DNA from: Mycobacterium ahvazicum
GTDB taxonomy: Bacteria > Actinomycetota > Actinomycetes > Mycobacteriales > Mycobacteriaceae
NCBI RefSeq assembly: GCF_900176255.2
Contig: NZ_FXEG02000003.1
Coordinates: forward strand, 558,001-622,000
Direction: 5' to 3'
Length of the DNA: 64,000 bases
Made by a program: the position numbers and the translations under genes. Below are positions 18,762 to 27,256 of this stretch, piece by piece (position 1 is the first letter of the stretch; each line of letters begins with the position of its first letter). The notes beneath the pieces were generated by a model. It saw only the letters and a list, made by a program, of their open reading frames with translations, ran no database searches and was not told where the DNA came from.

Positions 18762-19274
18762 ATGCGGGAAGTGATTGGCCTAGGCCAACTCCGGAGCAAC
18801 GCGTGTGCGTATCTGGAGCAGGTAGCCGCCGGGGAGACTATCGACGTCGTCCGTCGCGGCAAGGTGGTGGCCCGGATCGTGCCAGTCGGCGACTGGCGGG
18901 TGGCTCCGATTCCCGCACGCTCTGCCACGGTCGTGGCACCGGACGCCGGCGGCTGGGTCGGGCTGGACGAACTGCGAACGCGCGCCGGGCGGTGCCTCGA
19001 TCGGGTCGCCGGCGGGGAGACGATTTGTGTCGTCCGAGGCGGCAGGTTGCTGGCGCGGATCGTGCCGGCGGGTGATTCGAGGATGATCCCGACCACGGCG
19101 GACGCTGGCCGACGGATCGAACTCGGCGAACTGCGAAAGCGCGCGGGGCGTTATTTCGACAGGGTTGCCGCTGGGCAGACGATCGAGGTGGTCCGGGGTG
19201 GCAAGCTGGTTGCCCAGATCGTGTCAGCCGATGGCGACACCGCCGAATCGCTGGAGCTGCACCACGCGCTGTGA
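18762..19274 (+). CDS. Protein of three tandem Phd/YefM-like antitoxin units
   Basis: The 170-residue protein consists of three copies of a roughly 40-residue unit at about residues 3-43, 65-104 and 118-156. Each reads approximately x-LGELR-x-RAG-x-YLDRVAAGETI-x-VVRGGKLVARIVPA. This is the N-terminal DNA-binding and dimer half of Phd/YefM (VapB-type) antitoxins, which normally occurs once per protein, followed by a toxin-binding tail. Here there is no tail and no toxin gene on either side (mceF upstream, acyltransferase downstream). A GGAGCGA ribosome site precedes the ATG. Possible roles are an orphan DNA-binding repressor or a folded pseudo-dimer; a true antitoxin role is unproven. Confidence 0.8.
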   Translation: MREVIGLGQLRSNACAYLEQVAAGETIDVVRRGKVVARIVPVGDWRVAPIPARSATVVAPDAGGWVGLDELRTRAGRCLDRVAGGETICVVRGGRLLARIVPAGDSRMIPTTADAGRRIELGELRKRAGRYFDRVAAGQTIEVVRGGKLVAQIVSADGDTAESLELHHAL

Positions 19275-19382
19275 AAATCGGCGCGCCGCAACCACATAAT
19301 TTCCACCAGCTGATCTCCGATGCGGCTTGACCGCGAACGGGTACCGTGGCGCTGTGTATCCGCTCGAGCTTCGCGCGACCTG

Positions 19383-20711
19383 ATGGACCAGGCAGACACC
19401 CCGCGTCCGGACCGCAATCTGGCAGTGGATTACTACCGCGTCTCGGGCGTGATCCTGATCGTGCTGGGACACTGGCTGGCCGGATCCGTGACCTACCATG
19501 ACGGTCAATTCGGACGGCAGAATCCGCTCGTCGACATGCCCTGGACACAGTGGCTGACCTGGCCGTTTCAGGCGGTCCCGGTGTTCTTCCTGGTGGCCGG
19601 TTATGCGGGTGCGGTGTCCTGGACGCATCACCGCGAAAGCGGCGGGGTGTCGCGCCAGGCCTGGCTTCGGCGCCGGCTCGCGCGGGTTCTGGGCCCGACC
19701 GTCGTTTACGTCGCGCTGGTCTCGGCGATCGTGGTGGCTGCCGCGGCCTACGGTGTCGGCGGCTCGCTACTGGAATATGCGGGCTGGGCGGTGGCGATGC
19801 ACTTGTGGTTCCTCGCCGTTTACGTCTTGGTGGTTTCGCTGACTCCGATTGCGATTGCCGCACAACGCCGTTGGGGGCTGTGGGTGCCGGTAGTGGTCGC
19901 CGTGGCGGTCACCGTGGTGGACACCACGTTGAAGCGGGGGCCGTTGCACGACCTCGGCTGGCTGAACTACTTGTTCTGTTGGGGAACTCTGTATCAGCTC
20001 GGCATCGCTTGGCATGGTGGGCTGTTGGCCGGCCGTAGGCCCCTGCTGCTCGCCACCGGATCTGCTATCGCACTCGCACTCCTGATCTGGCTGGCGCGCT
20101 ATCCGGTCAGCATGATCGGCGTTCCCGGCCAGGCCGTGCAGAACACCTCACCCCCGACGGTCGCCATGCTCGCATTCGGCTGTGCGCAGGCCGGAATCGC
20201 GATGGCGGCCGCCCCGGCGCTCAATCGCATCCTGCGCGCGGGCGCGATCCGGCGAGTGCTCGCCGTCGGCAACAACAACGTGATGGCCCTCTATCTGTGG
20301 CACATGATTCCCGTCGTGATCGTGGCCCTCGTCTGTTACCCGGCCGGCTTGCTGATGCAACCCGCGGAGGGCACGGCGCAGTGGTGGCTGGGCCGGCTGC
20401 AATGGGTTGCCATCCTGGGACTCGTGACGGCGGTCGAGATGATGCTGTTGTGGTGGGGACGGCGCCTGTTCGCCGCTCCACTCCCCCTGCTCGGAATTCC
20501 ACTGCCGCAGCGCTGGGCCGAACCGGTCATGGTGCTGGGAGCCGTGCTCGCGGCATATGGCCTCGAGTTCGTCGCCGCCGACGGGTTCGCCCCGGACGAG
20601 CACTTTGCCCGGGTTACGGTCGGGGTCTTCGCGGTCGGCACGCTCCTGGTGGCGCTTCGTCCCAAACAGGTCAGCCCGCGACCCGCGGCGCCCGCGACGA
20701 CGACAGGTTGA
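19383..20711 (+). CDS. Membrane acyltransferase, family 3
   Basis: The 442-residue protein has about ten hydrophobic spans and the acyltransferase-3 (OafA/YrhL-like) N-terminal signature: YRVSGVILIVLGHWLAG with the presumed catalytic His, then FFLVAGYAGAVSW and later the RRRLARVLGPT loop. Such enzymes move acyl groups to sugars or lipids of the envelope. The start at 19383 (MDQADTPRPDRNLAVDYY) places the first helix normally; the upstream in-frame extension is not family-like. It sits 108 bases after the Phd-repeat gene and converges with a TetR gene. The substrate is unknown. Confidence 0.82.
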   Translation: MDQADTPRPDRNLAVDYYRVSGVILIVLGHWLAGSVTYHDGQFGRQNPLVDMPWTQWLTWPFQAVPVFFLVAGYAGAVSWTHHRESGGVSRQAWLRRRLARVLGPTVVYVALVSAIVVAAAAYGVGGSLLEYAGWAVAMHLWFLAVYVLVVSLTPIAIAAQRRWGLWVPVVVAVAVTVVDTTLKRGPLHDLGWLNYLFCWGTLYQLGIAWHGGLLAGRRPLLLATGSAIALALLIWLARYPVSMIGVPGQAVQNTSPPTVAMLAFGCAQAGIAMAAAPALNRILRAGAIRRVLAVGNNNVMALYLWHMIPVVIVALVCYPAGLLMQPAEGTAQWWLGRLQWVAILGLVTAVEMMLLWWGRRLFAAPLPLLGIPLPQRWAEPVMVLGAVLAAYGLEFVAADGFAPDEHFARVTVGVFAVGTLLVALRPKQVSPRPAAPATTTG

Positions 20712-20758
20712 GCGCCGGCGACGATCACTCGTCGACGTGACGCCGATTTATGGCTGAC

Positions 20759-21409
20759 CTAGCCTTGGCTGAACGCGTCGGGCAGCGGACGCCGACAAAC
20801 GTCGCGGGCCTCGTCGGCCCCCAACCCGAACAGGCGCAGCACATTTTCGGTGACGGTGTCGGCCGCACGCGCGTCATCGCGGCCCGGGTCGTCGCGCAGT
20901 AGCTTTCCGAGCCCGAGCAGTGCACCGCCGGCCATGGCGAGGGCGAGTTCCGGGTCGTCGACGTCGAACCTGCCCGCATCGACGCCGGCCTTGATATCGC
21001 GCAGCGCCCGGGGAGCCAGGCCGCGGTCGGACGATAGCAACGCGGGCCCATGCGCGAGCAGAATCTCGCTCTCCTGGGGTCGTTGACGAAATAGCCGACC
21101 GGTCAGCCGGAAACTGGCGGCGAAGATTTCCGCCGGATCGTCGATCGATTCGGTCAGCCGGTCCAGCATCGCCCCGTGGGCATCGAGCACGTCGGCGACC
21201 GCGGCCTCGAACAACTCCTCCTTGGTGCCGAAGTGGTTGTAAAAGGAACCCATTCCGACGTCGGCGGCCTGGGTGATCTCGAGCACCGGCACGTTGAGCT
21301 TGCCCTCGGCGATCAATCGCTGCGCCGCCTGGATCAGCGCCGCCCGGGTGCGCTGCTTGCGCCGCTCCAGCCGATTGGGCGGAGCGGCCTCCTCCGGCAT
21401 CGCGCTCAT
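20759..21409 (-). CDS. TetR family regulator of the ring-cleavage operon
   Basis: The 216-residue protein has the TetR helix-turn-helix ITQAADVGMGSFYNHFGTKEELF (about residues 44-66) and an unspecific ligand domain. It is divergent from the extradiol dioxygenase operon; the 82-base gap contains two copies of a TGACGATTTCGTCA-type element, so it very likely controls that operon and itself. The inducer is presumably an aromatic or ring-cleavage intermediate, but this is inference. Confidence 0.88.
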   Translation of the reverse strand: MSAMPEEAAPPNRLERRKQRTRAALIQAAQRLIAEGKLNVPVLEITQAADVGMGSFYNHFGTKEELFEAAVADVLDAHGAMLDRLTESIDDPAEIFAASFRLTGRLFRQRPQESEILLAHGPALLSSDRGLAPRALRDIKAGVDAGRFDVDDPELALAMAGGALLGLGKLLRDDPGRDDARAADTVTENVLRLFGLGADEARDVCRRPLPDAFSQG

Positions 21410-21431
21410 CTCACAAAGTATGCATCACTTT

Positions 21432-21489
21432 TGAGGATTTCGTCAGATACCTTGACTGAGCATTGTCTCGTATGTGACGATTTCGTCAG
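21432..21489. promoter_or_regulatory. Two TetR-type operators in the divergent promoter
   Basis: TGACGA-TT-TCGTCA at 21475-21488 is a perfect inverted repeat, and TGAGGA-TT-TCGTCA at 21432-21445 is the same element with one mismatch. They lie 43 bases apart and share the direct repeat GATTTCGTCAG. The downstream copy ends four bases before the dioxygenase ATG. A TTGACT at 21452-21457 may be a -35 element. The positions fit repression of both divergent genes. Confidence 0.65.
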
Positions 21490-21491
21490 TT

Positions 21492-22625
21492 ATGTTTACT
21501 CAAGCCAGCACCACGCACCGGGATCTGCACAGCGAGCAGGGCGCACTCCCGGGTGAACCGAGCGGCCGGTCCCGGAACCCGGTGATCAAGGTCGTCGACA
21601 TCGCATGGCTCGAGTTCGAGAAGCCGGAACTGCTCCGCGCCGAGGCATTCGCGCGAGACTTCGGGTTTCACACGGCACAGCGCAGCCCGGACGAAATCCA
21701 GCTCCGTGGGACCCGGACGGGTGCACCCTGTGTGATCGTGCGGCGCGGTCCCCGAACCCGGTTCACCGGCGCGGCCTTTCGGGCCGGCGACGAGGCCGAC
21801 GTGTTGCGCCTGGCCGACGCGTGCGGCACCCGCGCGCGGCCGCTGCCGGATTCCCTCGGCGGCGTGACGGTCGACCTGGTCGACCCCGGCGGCATGCCGG
21901 TCCGGGTGGTCGCCGGCACGCACGAGCTGCCGGAACTGCCGAGTCAGCAGCCTCACACGTTCAACTTCGGAGACCACCCGCAGCGGATCAACGCCGGCCA
22001 GCGCCCGGCACGGGTGCCCGCCCGAGTGCAACGGCTGGGTCACCTGGTGCTGCAGACCACGAAGTACGTCGAAACTCTGAACTGGTATCTGGACAATCTG
22101 GGGATGGTCGTCAGCGACTTCCTGTTCTTTCCGGGTCAGCGCGAGCGCGGACCGACCATGAGCTTCATCCGGTGCGATCGAGGAGCGACCCCCGCCGATC
22201 ACCACACGCTGGCGCTGGCTCTGGGTCCGGCGAACCGCTACGTCCATTCCGCTTATCAGGTCAGCGATCTCGATGCCCTGGCCGCGGGCGGCGAATACTT
22301 GCACGAGCGTGGCTACTTTCGGTCGTGGGGAATCGGCAGGCACATCCAGGGCAGCCAGATCTTCGACTATTGGCGCGATCCCGACGGATTTCTGGTCGAG
22401 CACTTCGCCGACGGAGACCTGTTCGACAACACCGTCGAACCCGGCTGGGCACCGTTTCGCGCGTCCGGCTTGGCCCAGTGGGGACCGGCAGCGACCAGAG
22501 ACTTTTTAGGAACTGATCTGAAATCGGCTCGCCACGAACTGGTTTCGATAATCACCGCGCTGCGTGCCCGCAACGAGTTCGACATCAGCCGCCTCATCGG
22601 CCTACTGAAAGTACCCACATCATGA
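21492..22625 (+). CDS. Extradiol ring-cleavage dioxygenase (VOC superfamily)
   Basis: The 377-residue protein is a two-domain type I extradiol dioxygenase. The iron ligands in the catalytic domain are His184 (RLGHLVLQTT), His238 (ADHHTLAL) and Glu303 (FLVEHFADGD), the 2-His-1-carboxylate triad of BphC-like enzymes; the N-terminal domain (about residues 30-150) is the inactive structural copy. It should open a catechol-type ring next to one hydroxyl. The ATG at 21492 has no ribosome site because an operator sits directly in front, so translation may be leaderless; a GTG at 21474 is an alternative. It overlaps the next gene by four bases. Confidence 0.85.
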   Translation: MFTQASTTHRDLHSEQGALPGEPSGRSRNPVIKVVDIAWLEFEKPELLRAEAFARDFGFHTAQRSPDEIQLRGTRTGAPCVIVRRGPRTRFTGAAFRAGDEADVLRLADACGTRARPLPDSLGGVTVDLVDPGGMPVRVVAGTHELPELPSQQPHTFNFGDHPQRINAGQRPARVPARVQRLGHLVLQTTKYVETLNWYLDNLGMVVSDFLFFPGQRERGPTMSFIRCDRGATPADHHTLALALGPANRYVHSAYQVSDLDALAAGGEYLHERGYFRSWGIGRHIQGSQIFDYWRDPDGFLVEHFADGDLFDNTVEPGWAPFRASGLAQWGPAATRDFLGTDLKSARHELVSIITALRARNEFDISRLIGLLKVPTS

Positions 22626-23557
22626 CCGTTTCCGTCCTGCGTACTGCCGAAGCCTGGTGGCTCAAAACCGGGACGGGTGCGGCCAAGATCGACACCGCGG
22701 CGACCACGACCGGCGCGCTGCTGGCGGATCGAGCGGCGATCGAAGCCGCCGCGCACACCGACACCGTCTCGGTGGCCGACCTCCCGTTGCTCTCGCCGGT
22801 GACCCGGCCGTGCCGAGTAGTGGCTCAAATGACCAACTTCGAGTCGCACGTCAGGGACGCGGGCATGGACCCAGCATCGGTTCCGCTGACGTTCTTTCGC
22901 AAGGCCTCGGCATCGATCACCGGTCCGTTCGACGAGATCGTCAAACCGCCGCACGTTCAGTTGCTCGACTACGAGGTGGAAATCGGGTTGGTGATCGGGC
23001 GCGCAATCCCGGTCGGCACCACCATTTCCGAGGCGAACTTGGCCGAGTTCATCGCCGGATTGGTGGTCACCAACGATGTTTCGGCGCGTGACGTCCAGCT
23101 TCCGCAAACCCAGTTCTACGAGGCCAAGTCGTATCCGACGTTCACCCCGGTGGGACCGGAGCTGGTGTTGCTGACGGCCGACGAGCTCGCCCGCTTCGGC
23201 GATCTGCGGCTGCGTCTGAGCGTCAACGGCGTCGAACGGCAGAACGCGCTGGTAGACGGGGATATGTTGTATCGGCCGCTGCAAGCTCTGCAGTCACTCA
23301 CCCAGTTCCAGGAACTCGCCCCCGGCGACTTGGTGCTCACCGGCACCCCGGCCGGCACCGCGCTCAGCGCTCCACCCAAGCCGCTGGCGATGATCGGGAA
23401 CCTGCTGCCGACCTCCCTCAAGTGGAAGGTGTTCTTCAGTCGTCAGGCCGGCAACCCGAATTATCTGCGACACGGGGACGTCGTCGAGGCGTCGGTCGCC
23501 ACCGATGACGGAGCCATCGACCTCGGGGCGCAGCGCAACACAGTCCGATTCGATTGA
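22622..23557 (+). CDS. Fumarylacetoacetate hydrolase family protein
   Basis: The 311-residue protein has the FAH-family fold: the metal-binding LDYEVEIGLVIGR (two acidic residues) at about residues 118-130, the SARDVQ segment near 157-162, and the LVLTGTPAGTALS motif near 237-249. FAH-family enzymes hydrolyse or hydrate ring-cleavage products such as 2-hydroxypenta-2,4-dienoates or decarboxylate them. It lies between the dioxygenase and the hydroxylase with four-base overlaps on both sides, so it most likely handles the ring-cleavage product in this route. Confidence 0.88.
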   Translation: MTVSVLRTAEAWWLKTGTGAAKIDTAATTTGALLADRAAIEAAAHTDTVSVADLPLLSPVTRPCRVVAQMTNFESHVRDAGMDPASVPLTFFRKASASITGPFDEIVKPPHVQLLDYEVEIGLVIGRAIPVGTTISEANLAEFIAGLVVTNDVSARDVQLPQTQFYEAKSYPTFTPVGPELVLLTADELARFGDLRLRLSVNGVERQNALVDGDMLYRPLQALQSLTQFQELAPGDLVLTGTPAGTALSAPPKPLAMIGNLLPTSLKWKVFFSRQAGNPNYLRHGDVVEASVATDDGAIDLGAQRNTVRFD

Positions 23558-25113
23558 GCACTAAGGCAATTCGGCGCGTTCCCGTCGTGATCGTCGGCGC
23601 CGGACCTACCGGCATCACCGCCGCCACATTGTTGGCTCAGTACGGCGTCGACAACCTGATCCTCGATCGCTGGCGCGGCGTCTATCAACAACCGCGCGCC
23701 GTCCATCTGGACGACGAGATTTACCGGATTATCGCCCGGCTCGGCATCGCCGACGAATTCGCCGCCATTTCCCGGCCGACGCTGGGCTTGCGATTGCTCG
23801 ACCGTCGTCTTCGCGTCCTCGCCGAGTTCACTCGCGACACCGCCCGCAGCCGCAATGGATTTCCGCAGGCCAACATGTTCGACCAACCGGAGTTGGAGGC
23901 ACTACTGCGGTCAAACCTCAAGCGACGCCCGCAGGCTCAACTGCGCGGCGACGCCGAGGTTACCGATGTGACCGACACCGGCGAATACGTGCGCGTCACC
24001 TTCACCGACCGCACCGACGGCACCGTGCACCAGGTCGATGCCGACTACCTGCTGGGCTGCGACGGAGCCAACAGCCTGGTGCGCGCCCAAATAGGCTCAG
24101 CGATCAAGGATTTGAACTTTGAACAGCGCTGGCTGGTGGTCGACGTCGCCACCGACACCGACCTGCACCAGTGGGAAGGCGTGCACCAGGTGTGCGATCC
24201 GGCGCGCGCGGGCACCTACATGCGCATCGGAGCGTCACGCTACCGCTGGGAGTTTCGGTTGCTCGACGACGAAAGTGCGGACGAATTCGGCACTTTGACT
24301 GCCTTGCGGCCGTTGATCACACCTTGGACCGCCGGTGTCGAGGACCACCAGCTGACGCTGCTGCGCGTCGCGGAGTACACGTTTCGCGCCCAGATCGCCG
24401 AGCGCTGGCGCCGGGGCAACATCTTCATCCTCGGTGACGCGGCGCACCTCACTCCCCCGTTTATCGGCCAAGGCATGGGAGCCGGGGTACGCGACGCGAT
24501 GAATCTCGCCTGGAAGATCGCCGGGGTACACCATGGCAATCTTGCTCCTGCCGTTCTGGACACCTATGAGCAGGAACGTAAACCGCACACCCGAAGCCTG
24601 ATTCGCTTGGCGCTCAACGTCGGTCGTGCGATGACCGGCGGCGCCCGGGTGGGCGACGCGTTACGCCGCGTGGTGCTGCCCCGGCTGCGGCTGATCCCTG
24701 GCCTGCGCGACAAGGTGGTGGACTCCACCACACCGGCACTGTCTTCTTCCGCGCTGGTGGGCAGATCACGCCGGCCCGGCCACCTCGCCGGCACGCTGTG
24801 CCCGAACCCGCAGCTGGGCGGTGATCAGCGGCTCGACGAGGTGTTGGGAAGCGGCTTCGGCCTGATCACCACCCGCAGCCCGAGTGCCGCCGATGAAGCC
24901 GCGCTGGCGCGGCGCGGCTTCATCGTGCTGGTTGCCCAGCCAGGCGACGAGCTGGCGCGTTGGCTGCGCGAGGGCCACGCCACCGCCGCGCTCATCCGCC
25001 CGGATCGGACGGTCATGCGCGCGGGGCGCGACGTCTGCGCACTGTGCGCATGGGCATGTGACGTCGTGAATGGCCGATTCGGTCCTACACCTGCGTCGGC
25101 CGCGCAACGATGA
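23554..25113 (+). CDS. FAD-dependent aromatic hydroxylase (MhpA-like)
   Basis: The 519-residue group A flavoprotein monooxygenase shows the FAD dinucleotide motif VVIVGAGPTGITAATLLAQ (about residues 10-28), the DG motif LLGCDGANSLVR (about 165-176) and the GDAAHLTPPFIGQGMGAG motif (about 294-311). This is the pattern of 3-(3-hydroxyphenyl)propionate hydroxylase MhpA and related phenol hydroxylases. It starts with TTG at 23554, overlapping the hydrolase stop. In context it would hydroxylate a phenolic substrate to the catechol cleaved by the dioxygenase. Its 3' end overlaps the convergent stress-protein gene by 29 bases. Confidence 0.88.
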   Translation: MSTKAIRRVPVVIVGAGPTGITAATLLAQYGVDNLILDRWRGVYQQPRAVHLDDEIYRIIARLGIADEFAAISRPTLGLRLLDRRLRVLAEFTRDTARSRNGFPQANMFDQPELEALLRSNLKRRPQAQLRGDAEVTDVTDTGEYVRVTFTDRTDGTVHQVDADYLLGCDGANSLVRAQIGSAIKDLNFEQRWLVVDVATDTDLHQWEGVHQVCDPARAGTYMRIGASRYRWEFRLLDDESADEFGTLTALRPLITPWTAGVEDHQLTLLRVAEYTFRAQIAERWRRGNIFILGDAAHLTPPFIGQGMGAGVRDAMNLAWKIAGVHHGNLAPAVLDTYEQERKPHTRSLIRLALNVGRAMTGGARVGDALRRVVLPRLRLIPGLRDKVVDSTTPALSSSALVGRSRRPGHLAGTLCPNPQLGGDQRLDEVLGSGFGLITTRSPSAADEAALARRGFIVLVAQPGDELARWLREGHATAALIRPDRTVMRAGRDVCALCAWACDVVNGRFGPTPASAAQR

Positions 25114-25978
25114 CCGGCACCAACACCGAATGCAGGACGGTATTGCTGACCGATCCCAGGATCAGGCCGGTGAGACCACCGCGGCCGTGACTGCCCACCA
25201 CCACCAGCTGCGCTTCCAGAGACTTCGTCTGTTGAATGATCTGTTGGGCCGGCAGGTCCCGAGCCAGGAGACGGCGCACGGTGACATCGGGATACTGTTC
25301 GTGCCAACCGGCCAGCCTTTCGGTGAGGCTGCGCTCGGCCTCGGCCTCGACCGACTCCCAGTCGAATGCTGGAAGTTCGAGGATTGCGACATCACTCCAT
25401 GCATGCAGCGCCACCAGATCGACTCCCCGATGAGACGCTTGATCGAACGCGATCGCCGTTGCGAGTTCCGACGCCGGTGAACCGTCGATGCCCACCAGAA
25501 CCGGGCCGCGCTGCGGGTCCGGCACGTCTTCGTCACGGATGACCGCGACCGGGCACTTAGCGTGGCGCACCACGGTTGAACTGACCGAACCGAGCACACC
25601 GCGCGCCAGCAGCCCGCGACCCGAGCTGCCGACGACGATCATCTCGGCGTCGTCGGACATCTTGATCAGGGCCAGCGCCGGAGTCGAGTAGACGAACTCC
25701 TTGGTAATGGTGACCTTACGGCCTGCCGGCATTGCTTCCTCGGCCAACTTGAATGCGTGAGCGAGTTGCTGGCGGCAATCATCTTCCAGCTTGACCAACA
25801 GCGAGTCGGGATAGGGAACCGGCGGCCAGGTCGTGGTGGGAGTCACCACCGCGTGGAAAAGGGTCAGCGGAATGTTGTGCATCGCCGCGTCGCGGGCCGC
25901 CCAGACAACGGCGGTGTCCGATGCGGGTGAGCCATCGACCGCAACGACGATACCGAGTGTTTTGACAGGTGCCGACAT
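25085..25978 (-). CDS. Tandem universal stress protein (UspA family)
   Basis: The 297-residue protein contains two Usp domains (about residues 5-150 and 155-295). Each ends with the ATP-binding signature G-x2-G-x9-G-S: VVGSSGRGLLARGVLGSVSS in the first and VVGSHGRGGLTGLILGSVSN in the second. This tandem ATP-binding layout is that of the mycobacterial dormancy stress proteins such as Rv1996, Rv2005c and Rv2623. It has its own promoter region with two DosR-like boxes. It lies downstream of the FNT channel gene, separated by 97 bases. In M. tuberculosis these proteins influence growth arrest; here the role is inferred. Confidence 0.92.
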   Translation of the reverse strand: MSAPVKTLGIVVAVDGSPASDTAVVWAARDAAMHNIPLTLFHAVVTPTTTWPPVPYPDSLLVKLEDDCRQQLAHAFKLAEEAMPAGRKVTITKEFVYSTPALALIKMSDDAEMIVVGSSGRGLLARGVLGSVSSTVVRHAKCPVAVIRDEDVPDPQRGPVLVGIDGSPASELATAIAFDQASHRGVDLVALHAWSDVAILELPAFDWESVEAEAERSLTERLAGWHEQYPDVTVRRLLARDLPAQQIIQQTKSLEAQLVVVGSHGRGGLTGLILGSVSNTVLHSVLVPVIVARPTQV

Positions 25979-26028
25979 TTCGTACTCCTTTCGTCAGGAG
26001 TAACGCTATTGACCCGCTGGGGGTCGGT

Positions 26029-26070
26029 CGTGAGGCTTTGGTCCCCAACCACCGGGACTTCAGGACCTTC
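26029..26070 (-). promoter_or_regulatory. Two DosR-like boxes upstream of the tandem stress protein
   Basis: On the minus strand, TTGGGGACCAAAGCCTCACG (26029-26048) matches 14 of 20 positions of the DosR consensus TTSGGGACTWWAGTCCCSAA and lies 50 bases before the start codon. A second, weaker copy (GGGACTTCAGGACC in plus-strand orientation, within 26051-26070) is about two helical turns further upstream. Paired boxes at this distance are typical of strong DosR-regulated promoters. Confidence 0.55.
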
Positions 26071-26075
26071 GCGCT

Positions 26076-26990
26076 CTAGATCTGGCGCCGTTGCAGGCGC
26101 GCGATGCCCCAAAACGGCAGGGCCACGAACAGCGTCCCGCCGACCAGGTTTCCCACGGTGGTGATGCAGATGTCGGTGAGCAGCCCGTCGTCACCGAAGC
26201 CCCAGCTGATCCCGCCACGCGGTGCCGCGGGGTGGAAAAGGTTGAGCAGCAACGGAAAGCCGAGAAAGCCGACATTGGCGATCACGTGTTGGGTGCCGCC
26301 GATCACGAAGGCGAAGGGGCCGTAGAACGCAAACGCCATTCGTGCGATGTCGCTGCGCGCCTTGAAGTACATGCACATCGCGGTCTGCAGGAACCAGGTG
26401 CACGCCACCGCCAGCAGGAACGCCGTCCAGAACGGCTGGCCGGCTTTCAGCGCACCGACGGTAGCCGCCCGCTCGGCGAACGCGCCCAGGTACGGGCCGC
26501 CGGCCCCGCCACAGACCGTGACGAATACCAATGCGCCGGCGATGTTGCCGACCAGGCCGACCGATACCAGGAACACGTAAGTTCGCAACCGCATGCTGCG
26601 TTTGAGCACCGCGAGGAATCCCGCGGCCATGTCCGCAGTGATCAGCGACATCCCCGATACCAGAATCAGTACGAAGGACATGCCGAACGCCAAGCCCATC
26701 AGCAGGCTCCCGATGCCCGGCGTCTTGACGCCGGTGCTCACCACCAATGCCAGCAATACCCCGAACGCCACGAACACGCCGCCGACCAGGGACCGCACGA
26801 AGAACGCCCAGGGATGTGCCGCCTTTTCCACGGCCATGGCGGCGACCCGTTCCACCATGGCACCGACGCTGAGCGGCTCGAACGGGTCGTCGCCCAGCCG
26901 GCCGATGGCGGCACCAGAAGTCGAGCCGGCCAATGTGCGCTGCATCGGTACTTGTAATTCTCGTTGCGGTGCCTGCGCTTCGATCGTCAT
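26076..26990 (-). CDS. FNT-family formate/nitrite-type anion channel
   Basis: The 304-residue protein has six hydrophobic spans and the FNT signature GGTQHVIANVGF, whose pore His corresponds to the conserved His of FocA/NirC. The N-terminal 45 residues are hydrophilic. FNT channels pass small monovalent anions such as formate, nitrite, hydrosulfide or lactate; given the cyanase gene in the same operon, cyanate or bicarbonate are possible cargoes, though this is inference. The start overlaps the anti-sigma stop (ATGA), so it is the last gene of the operon. Confidence 0.85.
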   Translation of the reverse strand: MTIEAQAPQRELQVPMQRTLAGSTSGAAIGRLGDDPFEPLSVGAMVERVAAMAVEKAAHPWAFFVRSLVGGVFVAFGVLLALVVSTGVKTPGIGSLLMGLAFGMSFVLILVSGMSLITADMAAGFLAVLKRSMRLRTYVFLVSVGLVGNIAGALVFVTVCGGAGGPYLGAFAERAATVGALKAGQPFWTAFLLAVACTWFLQTAMCMYFKARSDIARMAFAFYGPFAFVIGGTQHVIANVGFLGFPLLLNLFHPAAPRGGISWGFGDDGLLTDICITTVGNLVGGTLFVALPFWGIARLQRRQI

Positions 26991-27256
26991 CCTTGATCGC
27001 CTTCCTTGAAGTTGTTGAGTCCATTGAGGACCCCCGCGATGTGCTCGTCGCTGAGCTTCTCCCCCTCAAAGACGTGGTTGAGCAGAATCTTGAGGTCGAG
27101 CATTTGTTGCAGATAGACCAGGCATGGCGGGCAGTCCTCGAGATGTTTGGCGACGATCGGACCCCACTGGTCTGGATCCGAGTCGACGAGATCGTCGACC
27201 AGCCGGACGAAATCGACGCAGTCGATCGCGGGAACGGTGTTGTCGTAGATGGTCAT
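26987..27256 (-). CDS. Zinc-type anti-sigma factor
   Basis: The 89-residue soluble protein contains the zinc-binding anti-sigma signature His38-x3-Cys42-x2-Cys45 (KHLEDCPPC). It overlaps the sigma factor gene by four bases, the usual arrangement of a sigma/anti-sigma pair. It has no membrane segment, so the signal is cytoplasmic. Redox change at the zinc centre, as in RsrA/RshA, is a possible trigger, consistent with an OsmC peroxidase in the same operon. The assignment relies on the motif and the gene pairing. Confidence 0.78.
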   Translation of the reverse strand: MTIYDNTVPAIDCVDFVRLVDDLVDSDPDQWGPIVAKHLEDCPPCLVYLQQMLDLKILLNHVFEGEKLSDEHIAGVLNGLNNFKEGDQG

